In this document: positions 22,962 to 32,267 of the stretch, piece after piece
Layout: each line of letters starts with the position of its first letter
Numbering within the stretch: position 1 is the first letter of the stretch
DNA from: JBOHSA01 sp050732995
GTDB taxonomy: Bacteria; Gemmatimonadota; Gemmatimonadetes; Gemmatimonadales; GWC2-71-9
DNA: 45,370 nt
NCBI GenBank assembly: GCA_050732995.1
Contig: JBOHSA010000083.1
Span: forward strand, 1-45,370
Direction of reading: 5' to 3'
Position numbers and translations under genes: made by a program
Notes under the pieces: model-generated
The model's database searches: none
What the model was told of the DNA's origin: nothing
Seen by the model: the letters and a program-made list of their open reading frames with translations, nothing else

Positions 22962-23667
22962 GCCGCGCCTCCCATTTGACCTGGGCCTCCGCGGCACGAC
23001 CGTATACCGGCTCGGCGGCGCCCAGGTCGCTGATGCGGCGGGCCGCGCCCGGCCGCTCGAGCAGGGCCAGGAGCATGGACGCGCCAAGGGAGGAGCCCTC
23101 GCGGTCGAGGGAGCCGGGCGCACGACCGGACCACACCGTCACTTCGTCCGCGTAGCGCACGGCGCCGTCCCCGACGACCAGCGCGGGGCGCATCGGCGCG
23201 ACCCGGGCGAATTCCGCCATGGTCAGCACGGCGGGAGCGACCAGGGTGTCGACGCGGTCGGGATGAAACGCGTACAGGGCGCCGAACACCTGGCCGCGGA
23301 GGGCGTCGAAGCATGCCGCGATCGGGGCCGCCCCCAGGCTATGCCGCGCCCCCCCCCCCCCGGCCGCGGCCATCAGGGACGGCACCGCCACGAGCTCGAG
23401 TCCCGCTTCCTGCGCGAGCCCTTTGGCCGCGGCCCAGCCAATCCGGAGTCCCGTGAAGCTCCCGGGCCCGTCGCCGACGACGATGCCGTCGAGGTCGCGC
23501 GGGCGCAGCCGCAGCCGGCCGAGCGTCGCCTCGACGAGCCCCAGGATCTCCGCGGCGTGGCGCCGGGCCCCCCGAGCCTGCGCCGCGGCCCGGGTGGTGG
23601 GCGGCTCGCCCGCCGCGACGCTGGCGAGATCGGTCGCGGTGTCGATCGCGAGCCAGAGGCCGCTCAC
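22930..23667 (-). CDS. tsaB: tRNA t6A modification protein TsaB
   Basis: This 245-residue TsaB belongs to the ASKHA-fold family and partners TsaD and TsaE in making N6-threonylcarbamoyladenosine at tRNA position 37. It has LWLAIDTATD at the start and the signature VVGDGPGSFTGLRIG at about residues 64-78, followed by AAAKGLA. The GTG at 23667 overlaps the tsaE stop as GTGA and gives the standard N-terminus. At about residues 92-96 a 13-base C run (23349-23361) encodes a poly-glycine stretch in a surface loop; a one-base error there would break the frame. tsaD and tsaC are not in the window. Confidence 0.93.
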   Translation of the reverse strand: MSGLWLAIDTATDLASVAAGEPPTTRAAAQARGARRHAAEILGLVEATLGRLRLRPRDLDGIVVGDGPGSFTGLRIGWAAAKGLAQEAGLELVAVPSLMAAAGGGGARHSLGAAPIAACFDALRGQVFGALYAFHPDRVDTLVAPAVLTMAEFARVAPMRPALVVGDGAVRYADEVTVWSGRAPGSLDREGSSLGASMLLALLERPGAARRISDLGAAEPVYGRAAEAQVKWEARHGRPLPDPSR

Positions 23668-24071
23668 CGCACCTCCTCGAGGTTCCGCGTGTCCACCGCG
23701 TCCCCGTAGCTCAGGCGGAAGTGCCGGTCGAGCGGCGGGGCCCAGGGCCCGGCGCGCTCGGGCCATTCGATTAGGACGATGGCGTCGTCGCGCATCATGT
23801 CGTCGAAGCCCAGGTCGCGGGCCTCGTCGGGTGAATTCAGCCGATAGCAGTCCACGTGATAGACGGGCCGCCCGTCGGCGTCGTACCGGTGGACCAGGGC
23901 GTAGCTGGGGCTGGTCGCAAGCGTTCGGGCACCGAGCCCGCGGCAAATGGCCTGCACCAGCGTGGTCTTGCCCGTGCCCAGGTCCCCCGATAGTCCCACG
24001 ACGGCCGGGGCCGCGAGGGCGCGCCCGAAGGCTTCACCGAACCGGCTGAGTGCGTCCGCGGTGAAGCGCAC
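23664..24071 (-). CDS. tsaE: tRNA t6A modification ATPase TsaE
   Basis: This 135-residue P-loop ATPase supports the TsaB-TsaD complex in t6A synthesis. Walker A is GDLGTGKTT at residues 29-37; other conserved blocks are SPSYALVHRY, VYHVDCYRL and the acidic IEWPER near residue 100. The GTG start at 24071 lies 38 bases inside the end of uvrB, and its stop overlaps tsaB by four bases. The tsaE-tsaB-rimI order is widespread. Confidence 0.95.
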   Translation of the reverse strand: MRFTADALSRFGEAFGRALAAPAVVGLSGDLGTGKTTLVQAICRGLGARTLATSPSYALVHRYDADGRPVYHVDCYRLNSPDEARDLGFDDMMRDDAIVLIEWPERAGPWAPPLDRHFRLSYGDAVDTRNLEEVR

Positions 24072-26055
24072 GAGCTTCTCCCGTCCGCTCGGCTTTCAGC
24101 TCCAGCAGCTGGTCCCGCAGCACCGCGGCGAGCTCGAAGTCGAGCTCCTGGGCGGCAGCCTGCATTTGCTGCTCGAGCAGGCGGATCAGGGCCTCGCGCT
24201 CCGCGGCGTCGGCCGGCCGTCGAGCGGCCGCGGTGGCGCGCACCGTCCGGGCGTCGGCCACGCGGGTGACGAACCGGATGTCGCCGACCGATTTGACGAT
24301 CGAGCGCGGGGTGATGGCGTGGGCGGCGTTGTGCGCCTGCTGCAGCCCCCGGCGCCGCTGCATCTCATCGAGGGCGCGCTGCATCGACCCGGTCATCCGG
24401 TCGGCGTAGAGCACGGCACGCCCGTTGAGGTTGCGCGCGGCACGGCCCACCGTCTGGATGAGCGAGCGGTCCGACCGGAGAAAGCCTTCCTGGTCGGCGT
24501 CGAGCACGGCCACGAGCGACACTTCGGGGAGATCGAGCCCTTCGCGCAGCAGGTTGATCCCCACGATCACGTCGAACTCTCCCAGGCGCAGGCCGCGAAT
24601 GATCTCGACCCGCTCGATGGCGTCGATCTCCGAATGGAGGTAGCGCACGCGGACGCCGTGCTGTTGCAGGTAGTCGGTCAGGTCCTCGGCCATGCGCTTG
24701 GTGAGGGTCGTCACCAGCACCCGCTCGTTCTTCTTCTCCCGCTGCCGGATCTCGTGCAGCAGGTCGTCCACCTGGCCCCGGACCGGACGGACCTCGACCT
24801 CGGGGTCCACGAGGCCGGTGGGCCGGATGATCTGCTCCACCACCACGCCGCCCGACAGGCGCAGCTCCTCGTCGCCGGGCGTGGCCGACACGAACAGGAG
24901 GCGCGGCACGAGGGTCATGAACTCGTCGATCCGCAGCGGCCGATTGTCGAGCGCGGAGGGCAGACGGAACCCGTAGTCCACCAGGGTCTGCTTGCGGGAG
25001 TGGTCGCCCTCATACATGCCCGCGACCTGCGGGAGCGTCTGATGCGACTCGTCCAGGATGCAGAGGTAGTTCGCCGGGAAGTAATCGAGCAGGCACGCCG
25101 GCCGCTCCCCCGGCTGGCGAGCGGTGAGGTGGCGGGAATAGTTCTCGATACCGGTGCAGCGCCCTACCTCCAGCAGCATGTCGATGTCGAAGTGGGTGCG
25201 GGATTCGAGCCGCTGGGCTTCGACCAGCTTGTTTTGCGCCCGGAGCTCCGTGAGCCGCTCCCGGAGCTCGGCGCGGATCGCCGTCACGGCCCGCTCGACG
25301 GAGGGGCGCTGGGTCACGAAGTGGGTGGCGGGGTAGACGACGCACCGGGCCAGTTCGGCGATCGCGTCGCCGGTGAGCGGGTCGATCTTCGTCACCCGGT
25401 CGACGGTGTCGCCCCACAGCTCGATCCGCACGCCCTGCTCGTCGTAGGGAGGGAGGATCTCGATCGTGTCCCCCCGGACGCGGAAGGTGCCGCGCTCGAG
25501 CGCGACGTCGTTCCGCTGGTACTGGATCCGGACGAGCTCCTCGAGGATGGCGTCCCGCCCCCGCTCTTCCCCGGTGCCGACGGTCACGAGCAGCCGCCGG
25601 TACGCCTCCGGGTCGCCGAGGCCGTAGATCGCCGACACGCTGGCGACGATGACGACGTCGTCCCGCTCCATCAGGCTGGTGGTCGCGCGCAACCGCAGCG
25701 CGTCGATGTCGTCGTTGATCGAGGAGTCCTTGGCGATGTAGGTATCGGTTGCCGGAACGTAGGCCTCGGGCTGGTAGTAGTCGTAGTAGGAGATGAAGAA
25801 CTCCACCGCGTTTTTCGGGAAGAAGCTCTTCAGCTCACCGTACAGCTGCGCGGCGAGGGTCTTGTTGTGCGACAGGACGAGGGTGGGGCGGCCGAGCTCG
25901 GCGATGACGTGCGCCATCGTCATGGTCTTCCCGGAGCCGGTGACTCCGAGGAGCGTCTGGTAGCGGTCGTCCCGGCCGAGGCCAGCCGAGAGCTCCCGAA
26001 TGGCGCGCGGCTGATCCCCGGCCGGCGCGTGGGCGGACACGAGCTGGAACGGCAT
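24034..26055 (-). CDS. uvrB: UvrABC excision nuclease subunit B
   Basis: This 673-residue UvrB has a complete helicase-like core: Walker A GVTGSGKT at residues 37-44, the damage-probing beta-hairpin region ISYYDYYQPEAYVPATDTYIAKD near 90-113, LLDYFPANYLCILDESH (Walker B), LFVSATPG and the C-terminal motifs VGINLLREGLDLPEVSLVAVLDADQEGFLRS. A UVR motif for UvrC contact follows at about residues 630-660. It loads on damaged DNA from UvrA and recruits UvrC. Length is normal. It starts at ATG 26055, 9 bases after relA/spoT. Confidence 0.98.
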   Translation of the reverse strand: MPFQLVSAHAPAGDQPRAIRELSAGLGRDDRYQTLLGVTGSGKTMTMAHVIAELGRPTLVLSHNKTLAAQLYGELKSFFPKNAVEFFISYYDYYQPEAYVPATDTYIAKDSSINDDIDALRLRATTSLMERDDVVIVASVSAIYGLGDPEAYRRLLVTVGTGEERGRDAILEELVRIQYQRNDVALERGTFRVRGDTIEILPPYDEQGVRIELWGDTVDRVTKIDPLTGDAIAELARCVVYPATHFVTQRPSVERAVTAIRAELRERLTELRAQNKLVEAQRLESRTHFDIDMLLEVGRCTGIENYSRHLTARQPGERPACLLDYFPANYLCILDESHQTLPQVAGMYEGDHSRKQTLVDYGFRLPSALDNRPLRIDEFMTLVPRLLFVSATPGDEELRLSGGVVVEQIIRPTGLVDPEVEVRPVRGQVDDLLHEIRQREKKNERVLVTTLTKRMAEDLTDYLQQHGVRVRYLHSEIDAIERVEIIRGLRLGEFDVIVGINLLREGLDLPEVSLVAVLDADQEGFLRSDRSLIQTVGRAARNLNGRAVLYADRMTGSMQRALDEMQRRRGLQQAHNAAHAITPRSIVKSVGDIRFVTRVADARTVRATAAARRPADAAEREALIRLLEQQMQAAAQELDFELAAVLRDQLLELKAERTGEARALHRGRTQPVR

Positions 26056-26064
26056 GGGAGAAAG

Positions 26065-28245
26065 CTAACCGGCGGGCGGCTCCGGCTGGGCCCCGGAGTC
26101 GCGCCGCGCGGTCTCGGTGACGCCCTTCACCCGCCGGATGGCCCGGAGCACCTTGTGCAAGTGGGTCTGGTTCTCGACCTCCACGAGAATGGAGCCGAAG
26201 ACCGCCCCGTCGCGCGAGGCGAGCTCCGCGCTGCGGATGTTGGTGCCCGTCTCGCTGATCGCCTCGCAGATGTCGGCGTACAGACCCCGCCGGTCCTCGC
26301 CGCCCACCGCCAGCCGGACGACGAACACCTCGCCCTTCGATTCCTGCCAGTCGATCTCGACGCGCCGCTCCGCTTCGGTGGAGAGGGTGAGCAAGTTGGG
26401 GCAGTCGCTGCGGTGGATCGAGATGCCGCGCCCCTGGGTGACGTAGCCCACGACTACGTCGCCCGGCACGGGCTGGCAGCACTGGGCGTAGCGCACCATC
26501 AAGCCGTCCACGCCTTGGATCCGGATGCCGCGCCCGAGCCGCAGGCGCTCGATGACGCGCCCAAAGGCGGTGGGCTTCGGGGGCTGGAGCTCTTCGGGCG
26601 CGAGGTCGGGATAGAGCGCCCGGATCACCTGGCCGAGCGGGAGGTCGCCGCGCCCGACGGCGGCCTGCAGCTGCTCGCCGCTGCCGATCGACAGGGTGAC
26701 GGCGGCCTGCCGCAGGCGGTCGTCGTCCGGGGGATCGAGACGGCGCCGCGCCACTTCGCGGGCGAGGATCTCCCGGCCCAAAGTCACGCTGCGCTCGTGC
26801 TCCTCCTGGCGCACCCACTGGCGGATCTTGTGGCGGGCGCGCGCCGTGCGGACGTGGGCCAGCCAGTCACGCGACGGCCGGGCGTGCGGGCTCGTGAGAA
26901 TCTCCACCGTGTCGCCGTTGCGCAGCGGGCGGTGCAACGGCGAGATCCGCCCGTTCACGCGCGCGCCGTGGCAGTGCTGCCCCACTTCCGTGTGCACCGC
27001 GAACGCGAAGTCGATCGGCGTCGCTTCCTTGGGCAGCCGCTTGACGTCGCCCCGCGGCGTGAACACGAAGATCTCGTCCTGGTACAGATCGACTTTGAGG
27101 AACTCGAGGAACTCCTCGGGCGTGTGCGTGTCCTGTTGCAGCTCGAGCAGCTGGCGGAACCACGCGAGGTGCCGGTCGAGCTCGTCGGCAGCCTTGCCCT
27201 CCTTGAACAGCCAGTGCGCCGCGATCCCGTATTCGGCGGTCCGGTGCATGTCCCGGGTGCGGATCTGGATCTCGTACAGCTGGCCGCCCGGACCGAAGAT
27301 CGTCGTGTGGAGCGATTGGTATCCGTTCGACTTCGGGCTCGCGATGTAATCCTTGATCCGCTCCTGCACCGGCGTCCACTTGTGGTGAATGATCCCGAGC
27401 GCGTGGTAGCAGTCCGGAATCGAGTTCACCAGCACCCGGACCGCGAGCAGGTCGTAGATCTCCTCGAACGGCTTGTCGCGCTTTTTCATCTTTCTGTAGA
27501 TCGACCAGAGGTTCTTCGGCCGGCCGGTGATCTCCAGGTCGGCCAGCCCCCCCCGGCCGAGCTCCACGGCCAGCGGCGCGCGCAGCCGCTCGATGGTGCG
27601 GTCCCGCTCCACCCGTCGCGCTTTCACGTGCTTGGCCAGGGCCCGGTACTCGGTGCTCTCGAGGAACTTGAACGCGAGGTCTTCGAGCTCCGCCTTCATC
27701 CCCGCCATCCCGAAGCGGTGCGCCAGGGGCGCGTAGATCTCGCGCGTCTCCTGCGCGATCCGCGTCCGCTGCTCGGTGGTCAGGTGCTCGAGCGTGCGCA
27801 TGTTGTGCAGCCGATCGGCGAGCTTGATCAGGATCACCCGGGCGTCTTTGGCGACCGACATCAGCAGTTTGCGGTAGTTTTCCGCCTGCTCCTCAGCCGT
27901 GGAGCGGAAGGTCAGGCTCGACAGCTTGGTCAGCCCGTCGACCAGCTCGGCCACCTCCGGTCCGAAGTCGCGCCGGATGTCCTCCAGCGAGACGTTCGAG
28001 TCCTCGACCACGTCATGCAGCAGCGCGGCGGCGATCGTGGTCGTGTCCATCTGCTGCTCGGCGAGAATGGTGGCCACGGCCACGCTGTGCGACACGTAGT
28101 CGTCACCCGACTGGCGCTTCTGGCCGTGGTGCGCCCGGGCGCTGGTCTGATAGGCGCGCGCGAGCAGGTCCAGGTCGAGGCGGTCGCGTTGCGCCGCGAC
28201 GGCCCGGGCCAGCTCCGGCGCGAGGATCGGCGCGGTGCTGGTCAC
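26065..28245 (-). CDS. relA: Bifunctional (p)ppGpp synthetase/hydrolase RelA/SpoT
   Basis: This 726-residue long RSH protein controls the stringent-response alarmone. The N-terminal HD hydrolase domain is intact (LLHDVVEDSN at about residues 76-84 and KLADRLHNMRTL near 141), and so is the synthetase domain (RIKDYIASPKSNGYQSLHTT at about 296-315). The RIKD form of the RxKD motif is typical of bifunctional enzymes rather than synthesis-only RelA. A TGS domain (EIFVFTPRGDVKRLP) lies near residue 395 and an ACT domain at the C-terminus (about 640-715). GTG 28245 overlaps the radC stop as GTGA. The longer open frame upstream is radC read out of frame. Confidence 0.96.
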   Translation of the reverse strand: MTSTAPILAPELARAVAAQRDRLDLDLLARAYQTSARAHHGQKRQSGDDYVSHSVAVATILAEQQMDTTTIAAALLHDVVEDSNVSLEDIRRDFGPEVAELVDGLTKLSSLTFRSTAEEQAENYRKLLMSVAKDARVILIKLADRLHNMRTLEHLTTEQRTRIAQETREIYAPLAHRFGMAGMKAELEDLAFKFLESTEYRALAKHVKARRVERDRTIERLRAPLAVELGRGGLADLEITGRPKNLWSIYRKMKKRDKPFEEIYDLLAVRVLVNSIPDCYHALGIIHHKWTPVQERIKDYIASPKSNGYQSLHTTIFGPGGQLYEIQIRTRDMHRTAEYGIAAHWLFKEGKAADELDRHLAWFRQLLELQQDTHTPEEFLEFLKVDLYQDEIFVFTPRGDVKRLPKEATPIDFAFAVHTEVGQHCHGARVNGRISPLHRPLRNGDTVEILTSPHARPSRDWLAHVRTARARHKIRQWVRQEEHERSVTLGREILAREVARRRLDPPDDDRLRQAAVTLSIGSGEQLQAAVGRGDLPLGQVIRALYPDLAPEELQPPKPTAFGRVIERLRLGRGIRIQGVDGLMVRYAQCCQPVPGDVVVGYVTQGRGISIHRSDCPNLLTLSTEAERRVEIDWQESKGEVFVVRLAVGGEDRRGLYADICEAISETGTNIRSAELASRDGAVFGSILVEVENQTHLHKVLRAIRRVKGVTETARRDSGAQPEPPAG

Positions 28246-28925
28246 AGCAGCCCCGCCTCCGCAAAGCTCACGTAGCGCTCTCCTCCCACGATCACATGGT
28301 CGTACACCGGGACGTCGAGCAGGCGCCCGGCGTCCACCAGCTGCCGCGTCACGTCGCGATCGTCCGCCGAGGGGGTCGGGTCGCCACTCGGGTGGTTGTG
28401 CACCACGATGATCCCCGCCGCCGCCTCGGCGATCGCCGCCCGGAACACCTCCCGCGGGTGCACGAGCGAGCTGTTCAGGATCCCCCGCGTGATCAGGAGA
28501 TCCCCCAGAATCTGACTCTGGCTGCCGAGCGCCAGGACGTGGAATTCCTCGACCGCGAGGTCGCGGAGCCGCGGCGCATAGAAGCGCTGCACGTCCCCCG
28601 GGCCCCGGATCCGCTCCGGGGGCGGCTCCGTCTCGACGGCCACGCGCCGGCCCAGCTCCAGGGCGGCCAGCACGCGGGCCGCCTTGCCGCGACCCACCCC
28701 CGCCACCAGCGCCAGCTCGGCCAACGGGCGGCTGGCGAGGCGTCGGAGCGAGCCCTCCACGGGCGCCAGGACCTCCCCGGCGACCGCCAGCGCGTCCCGT
28801 CCGCGCGCACCCGTCCCTAGGAGAATCGCCACGAGTTCCTGGCCCGTCAACGCGGCGGGTCCCATGGCCCACAAGCGCTCGCGTGGACGGTCCTGGTGGG
28901 GCTGCTCGGAAAGGCGCAAGGCCAT
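28242..28925 (-). CDS. radC: RadC/MPN-domain (JAB) protein
   Basis: This 227-residue RadC-family protein has an N-terminal helix-hairpin-helix-like region (LAELALVAGVGRGKAARVLAALELG) and the C-terminal JAB/MPN domain with the metal motif HNHPSGDPTPSADD, preceded by EEFHVLAL. The family was once linked to DNA repair, but its biochemical role remains unsettled. The ATG at 28925 lies about 90 bases after the secA stop; I found only weak hairpin or promoter-like sequence there. The gene is coupled to relA/spoT by a four-base overlap. Confidence 0.93.
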   Translation of the reverse strand: MALRLSEQPHQDRPRERLWAMGPAALTGQELVAILLGTGARGRDALAVAGEVLAPVEGSLRRLASRPLAELALVAGVGRGKAARVLAALELGRRVAVETEPPPERIRGPGDVQRFYAPRLRDLAVEEFHVLALGSQSQILGDLLITRGILNSSLVHPREVFRAAIAEAAAGIIVVHNHPSGDPTPSADDRDVTRQLVDAGRLLDVPVYDHVIVGGERYVSFAEAGLL

Positions 28926-29014
28926 GGAGATACGATACCGGTGCCGTCGCCCGGGAAGGCAAGCCTTTCCACGCCGGGAGGGGAAAAACCCACGCTTCCC
29001 GCTGCCCCGTCAGC

Positions 29015-32000
29015 CTACAGACCCGCTCCGTGACATTTCTTGAACTTCTTCCCGCTGCCGCAGGGACAGGGGTCGTTGCGGCCGACGCCCGCATAGGAGT
29101 TCGGGATCGGTTGCGCGGTGGGCGGCTTGCCTGGCGGCGGGCGGGGACCGGTCGCCGTATCGCCCTGGATCAAGCCGTCGCTGTCGGGCTTGGAGGCGAC
29201 CATGGGGGTCGGCCGCCGCGGCCCGGCACCTAGCGGACTGGTGACCGACGGACCGGGCTGAGGCCCGACCTGGATCTGGAGCTTGAGCCAGCGCTCGGCG
29301 AAGGTGCTCCGCACGTCGCGCATCAGATCCACGAACATCGAGTACGCCTCCTGTTTGTACTCGATGAGCGGGTCCTTCTGCCCCCAGGCGCGATACTGGA
29401 TGGCGGCGCGGAGCTGGTCCAGGTCGTAGAGGTGATCTTTCCACTTCTCGTCGATCACGCCGAGCATGATGTGCGACAGCGCCTGCTCGCCGAGCCGGGT
29501 GGCACCGATCCGGGTCTCGATGTCCTTGAAGTAGCCGAGCTTGGCCTGGAACGCCTCCCGTCCCGCTTCCTGCACCACCCGAACGAGATCGTCGCGGCTG
29601 CGCACCCGCCCCGGCTTCAGTCCGGGCACGGACAGCAGGAACTTCTGGAGGAACTCGGTTTCGATGAGCCGGAAATCCCACTGCCCGGGATCGTCCAGCT
29701 CGGCGATCGCGACGTCGGCGAGCCGTTCGACCGCGGCGTCGACCATCCGCTGGGCTTCGGCCTTGAGCTCCTCGCCGCCCTCGAGGGCGAACAGGCGGAG
29801 CGAGTAGATGACCTCGCGCTGCTGGTTCATGACGTCGTCGTATTCCAGCAGGCGCTTGCGCTGCTGGAAGTTCTGCAGCTCGACGCGCTTCTGGGCCTGG
29901 CCGATGGCGCTGGTGACCCAGGGGTGGGTGATGACCTCGTCCTCTTCGGCGCCGCTCTTGTCCATCCAGCGGGCGATGCGGTCCGAGCCGAACAGGCGCA
30001 TGAGGTCGTCTTCGAGCGACAGATAGAAGATGCTCTGCCCCGGATCGCCTTGGCGGCCGGACCGGCCGCGGAGCTGGCGGTCGATGCGCCGCGCCTCGTG
30101 GCGTTCGGTGCCGATGATCACGAGACCGCAGGGCGGATCCTCGTTGCAGCCGAGCCGCTTGATCTCCGCCGGGGCGAGGTCGGGCTGCTCGACGACCTGG
30201 CCGAAGGGCGCCTGGTGCGCCGTGATGCCGCAGACCTGACACTTCTTGACCCCGGCGCCGAGTTTGATGTCGGTGCCGCGGCCGGCCATGTTGGTCGCGA
30301 TGGTGATCGCGCCCGCCCGTCCCGCCTGGGCGACGATCTCGGCTTCCCGCTCGTGGTACTTGGCGTTCAGCACTTCGTGCGGCAGGCCGCGGCGCTTGAG
30401 CATGCGCGCCAGCGTCTCCGACACGTCGACGCTCACGGTCCCGACGAGCACGGGCAACCCGCGTTTGTGCTGCCGCTCCAATTCCTCGATGATCGCGTTG
30501 TACTTCTCCCGTCGCGTCTTGTAGATGAGGTCGTGCTTGTCGACGCGGCGGACGGGGCGATTCGTGGGGATCACGACCACTTCGAGGCCGTAGATCTGGA
30601 AGAACTCCGTCTCCTCGGTTTCGGCGGTGCCCGTCATCCCCGCCAGCTTCTCGTACATCCGGAAGTAATTCTGGATGGTGATGGTCGCGAGGGTCTGGGT
30701 CTCCTCGCGCACCGTCACGCCCTCCTTGGCCTCCACCGCCTGGTGGAGGCCGTCCGACCAGCGGCGGCCCGGCATGAGGCGGCCGGTGAACTCGTCCACG
30801 ATGAACACCTGGCCGTCCTGCACCACGTACTCGACGTCCTTCTCGTACAGGGCGTGGGCCTGGAGCAGTTTGTGGATGATGTGCAGGATCTCGCTCTTGG
30901 CAGCGTATTCCCCCTCGACGGCGCGCCGCCGCTCGATCTTCTCCTGGGGCGACAGCCGGTCGTCGTGGTCGATCTCGTGCACCGCATGCGAGATGTCGGG
31001 CACGATGAAGAGCGTGGGGTCCTGGGGCGACATCGTCTCGACGCCCTGGTCGGTGAGGTGCACCGCGTGGCCCCGCTCGTCCATCACGAAGTACAGCTCG
31101 TCCTCCAGGTGCCGCATCTTCTGCTCGCGCGCCGGGAGCTTGCGGTCGGCCAGGCGGTCGAGCTCAACGCGCTGCACTTGGACTTTCACCCCCGGCTCGT
31201 TCAAGAGCTTCAGGAGCTTCTTGTTCTTCGGTGTGCCGAGCTGCCCCTGGTAGAGCAGCATGGCCCCCTCGTAGGCGGTCTTCTCGTCGGCGAGGAGCGG
31301 CTCGCCCCGGGCGATCAGGTCGTTCACCACCGCCGTTTGCTTCCGGACGAGCTGGACGACCTGGCTGTTGAACTGGGCGTATTTCTCGTCCGACTCGGCG
31401 CCGACGGGACCGGAGATGATGAGCGGCGTGCGCGCCTCGTCGATCAGGATCGAGTCCACCTCGTCGATGATCGCGTAGTAGTGCCCGCGCTGCACCCGCT
31501 GGTCCAGCGAGAACACCATGTTGTCACGCAGATAGTCGAAGCCGAACTCGTTGTTGGTCCCATAGGTGATGTCGCACAGGTACGCCGCGCGCCGCTGCGG
31601 CGATTGCGGCTCCGTGTCGTCGATGCACCCCACGGTGAGGCCGAGCCATGTGAACACGTGGCCCATCCACTGCGAGTCGCGGCGCGCAAGGTAGTTGTTG
31701 ACGGTGACGAGGTGCGTCCCCCGACCGGCGAGCGCGTTGAGGTACAGCGGCAGGGTCGCAACGAGGGTCTTGCCCTCCCCAGTCGCCATCTCGGCGATCT
31801 TCCCCTGGTGCAGCACGTTCCCACCGATGAGCTGGACGTCGTAGGGGACCATGTCCCAGGTGAGCGCGTGCCCCGTCACGATCACCTCGCTGCCCTTCAG
31901 CCGGCGGCAGGCCTCCCGCACGGTGGCGAAGGCTTCGGGCAAGAGATCGTCCAGCGCGGCCTGGGTCTCCCGCGCCAGCGCCTTCTCGGCTTCGGCGAGC

Positions 32001-32260
32001 TGGCGGTCCAGCGCGAGCCGCTGGTCGGCGTCAGGGCAGTCGTGTTTCTCCTGCTTCAGCCGCTGCACCTCGGCGGCCAGCGCCCCGGTGCGCTGCGCCA
32101 GCGTCTCGCGGAATCGGGCGGTCTGCCCCTGGATCTCGGTGTCGGACTGCGACGCGAGGCGGGCCTCATGCTGGTGGATCGCATCCACGACGGGCTGGAT
32201 GCGCTTGAGCTCCCGCTCAAAGCGGGTGCCCAGCACTCTGGTGACGAGACGCTTGAGCAT
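29015..32260 (-). CDS. secA: Preprotein translocase ATPase SecA
   Basis: This 1081-residue SecA drives unfolded proteins through SecYEG. Visible parts are Walker A MATGEGKTL (residues 158-166), the DEVDSILIDEAR Walker B region at 266-277, VDEFTGRLMPGRRW, GMTGTAETE, ATNMAGRGTDIKLG, GTERHEARRIDRQLRGRSGRQGDPG, and the C-terminal zinc tail CPCGSGKKFKKCH that binds SecB or ribosomes. It is about 180 residues longer than E. coli SecA. One insertion is a charged coiled coil at about residues 55-103; another lies in the second nucleotide-binding domain at about 670-712 and holds four cysteines (674, 677, 705, 711), a possible extra metal site. A Pro/Gly linker precedes the zinc tail. The gene begins 7 bases after nadD. 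Confidence 0.98.
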   Translation of the reverse strand: MLKRLVTRVLGTRFERELKRIQPVVDAIHQHEARLASQSDTEIQGQTARFRETLAQRTGALAAEVQRLKQEKHDCPDADQRLALDRQLAEAEKALARETQAALDDLLPEAFATVREACRRLKGSEVIVTGHALTWDMVPYDVQLIGGNVLHQGKIAEMATGEGKTLVATLPLYLNALAGRGTHLVTVNNYLARRDSQWMGHVFTWLGLTVGCIDDTEPQSPQRRAAYLCDITYGTNNEFGFDYLRDNMVFSLDQRVQRGHYYAIIDEVDSILIDEARTPLIISGPVGAESDEKYAQFNSQVVQLVRKQTAVVNDLIARGEPLLADEKTAYEGAMLLYQGQLGTPKNKKLLKLLNEPGVKVQVQRVELDRLADRKLPAREQKMRHLEDELYFVMDERGHAVHLTDQGVETMSPQDPTLFIVPDISHAVHEIDHDDRLSPQEKIERRRAVEGEYAAKSEILHIIHKLLQAHALYEKDVEYVVQDGQVFIVDEFTGRLMPGRRWSDGLHQAVEAKEGVTVREETQTLATITIQNYFRMYEKLAGMTGTAETEETEFFQIYGLEVVVIPTNRPVRRVDKHDLIYKTRREKYNAIIEELERQHKRGLPVLVGTVSVDVSETLARMLKRRGLPHEVLNAKYHEREAEIVAQAGRAGAITIATNMAGRGTDIKLGAGVKKCQVCGITAHQAPFGQVVEQPDLAPAEIKRLGCNEDPPCGLVIIGTERHEARRIDRQLRGRSGRQGDPGQSIFYLSLEDDLMRLFGSDRIARWMDKSGAEEDEVITHPWVTSAIGQAQKRVELQNFQQRKRLLEYDDVMNQQREVIYSLRLFALEGGEELKAEAQRMVDAAVERLADVAIAELDDPGQWDFRLIETEFLQKFLLSVPGLKPGRVRSRDDLVRVVQEAGREAFQAKLGYFKDIETRIGATRLGEQALSHIMLGVIDEKWKDHLYDLDQLRAAIQYRAWGQKDPLIEYKQEAYSMFVDLMRDVRSTFAERWLKLQIQVGPQPGPSVTSPLGAGPRRPTPMVASKPDSDGLIQGDTATGPRPPPGKPPTAQPIPNSYAGVGRNDPCPCGSGKKFKKCHGAGL

Positions 32261-32267
32261 CGGACTC

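Noticed and set aside
23668..23946. Longer N-terminal form of TsaB
   Set aside because: The upstream codons are tsaE read in another frame. The normal TsaB start (LWLAIDTATD) begins at GTG 23667 with a GTGA overlap.
23947..28275. Open reading frame of about 1440 codons on the plus strand
   Set aside because: It is antisense to uvrB and relA/spoT, which have complete catalytic motifs. The translation is Arg/Val/Leu-rich with no domain, as expected from opposite-strand frames in very GC-rich DNA.
28926..28970. Possible promoter (TTGCCT ... TATCGT) and imperfect hairpin between secA and radC
   Set aside because: The boxes are poor, the spacing is about 19 bases and transcription would begin at the ATG. 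The hairpin has a bulge and no following U-tract.
28246..29094. Longer N-terminal form of RelA/SpoT
   Set aside because: It overlaps radC, which has an intact HNHPSGDPTPSADD motif; the extension is low-complexity shadow sequence.
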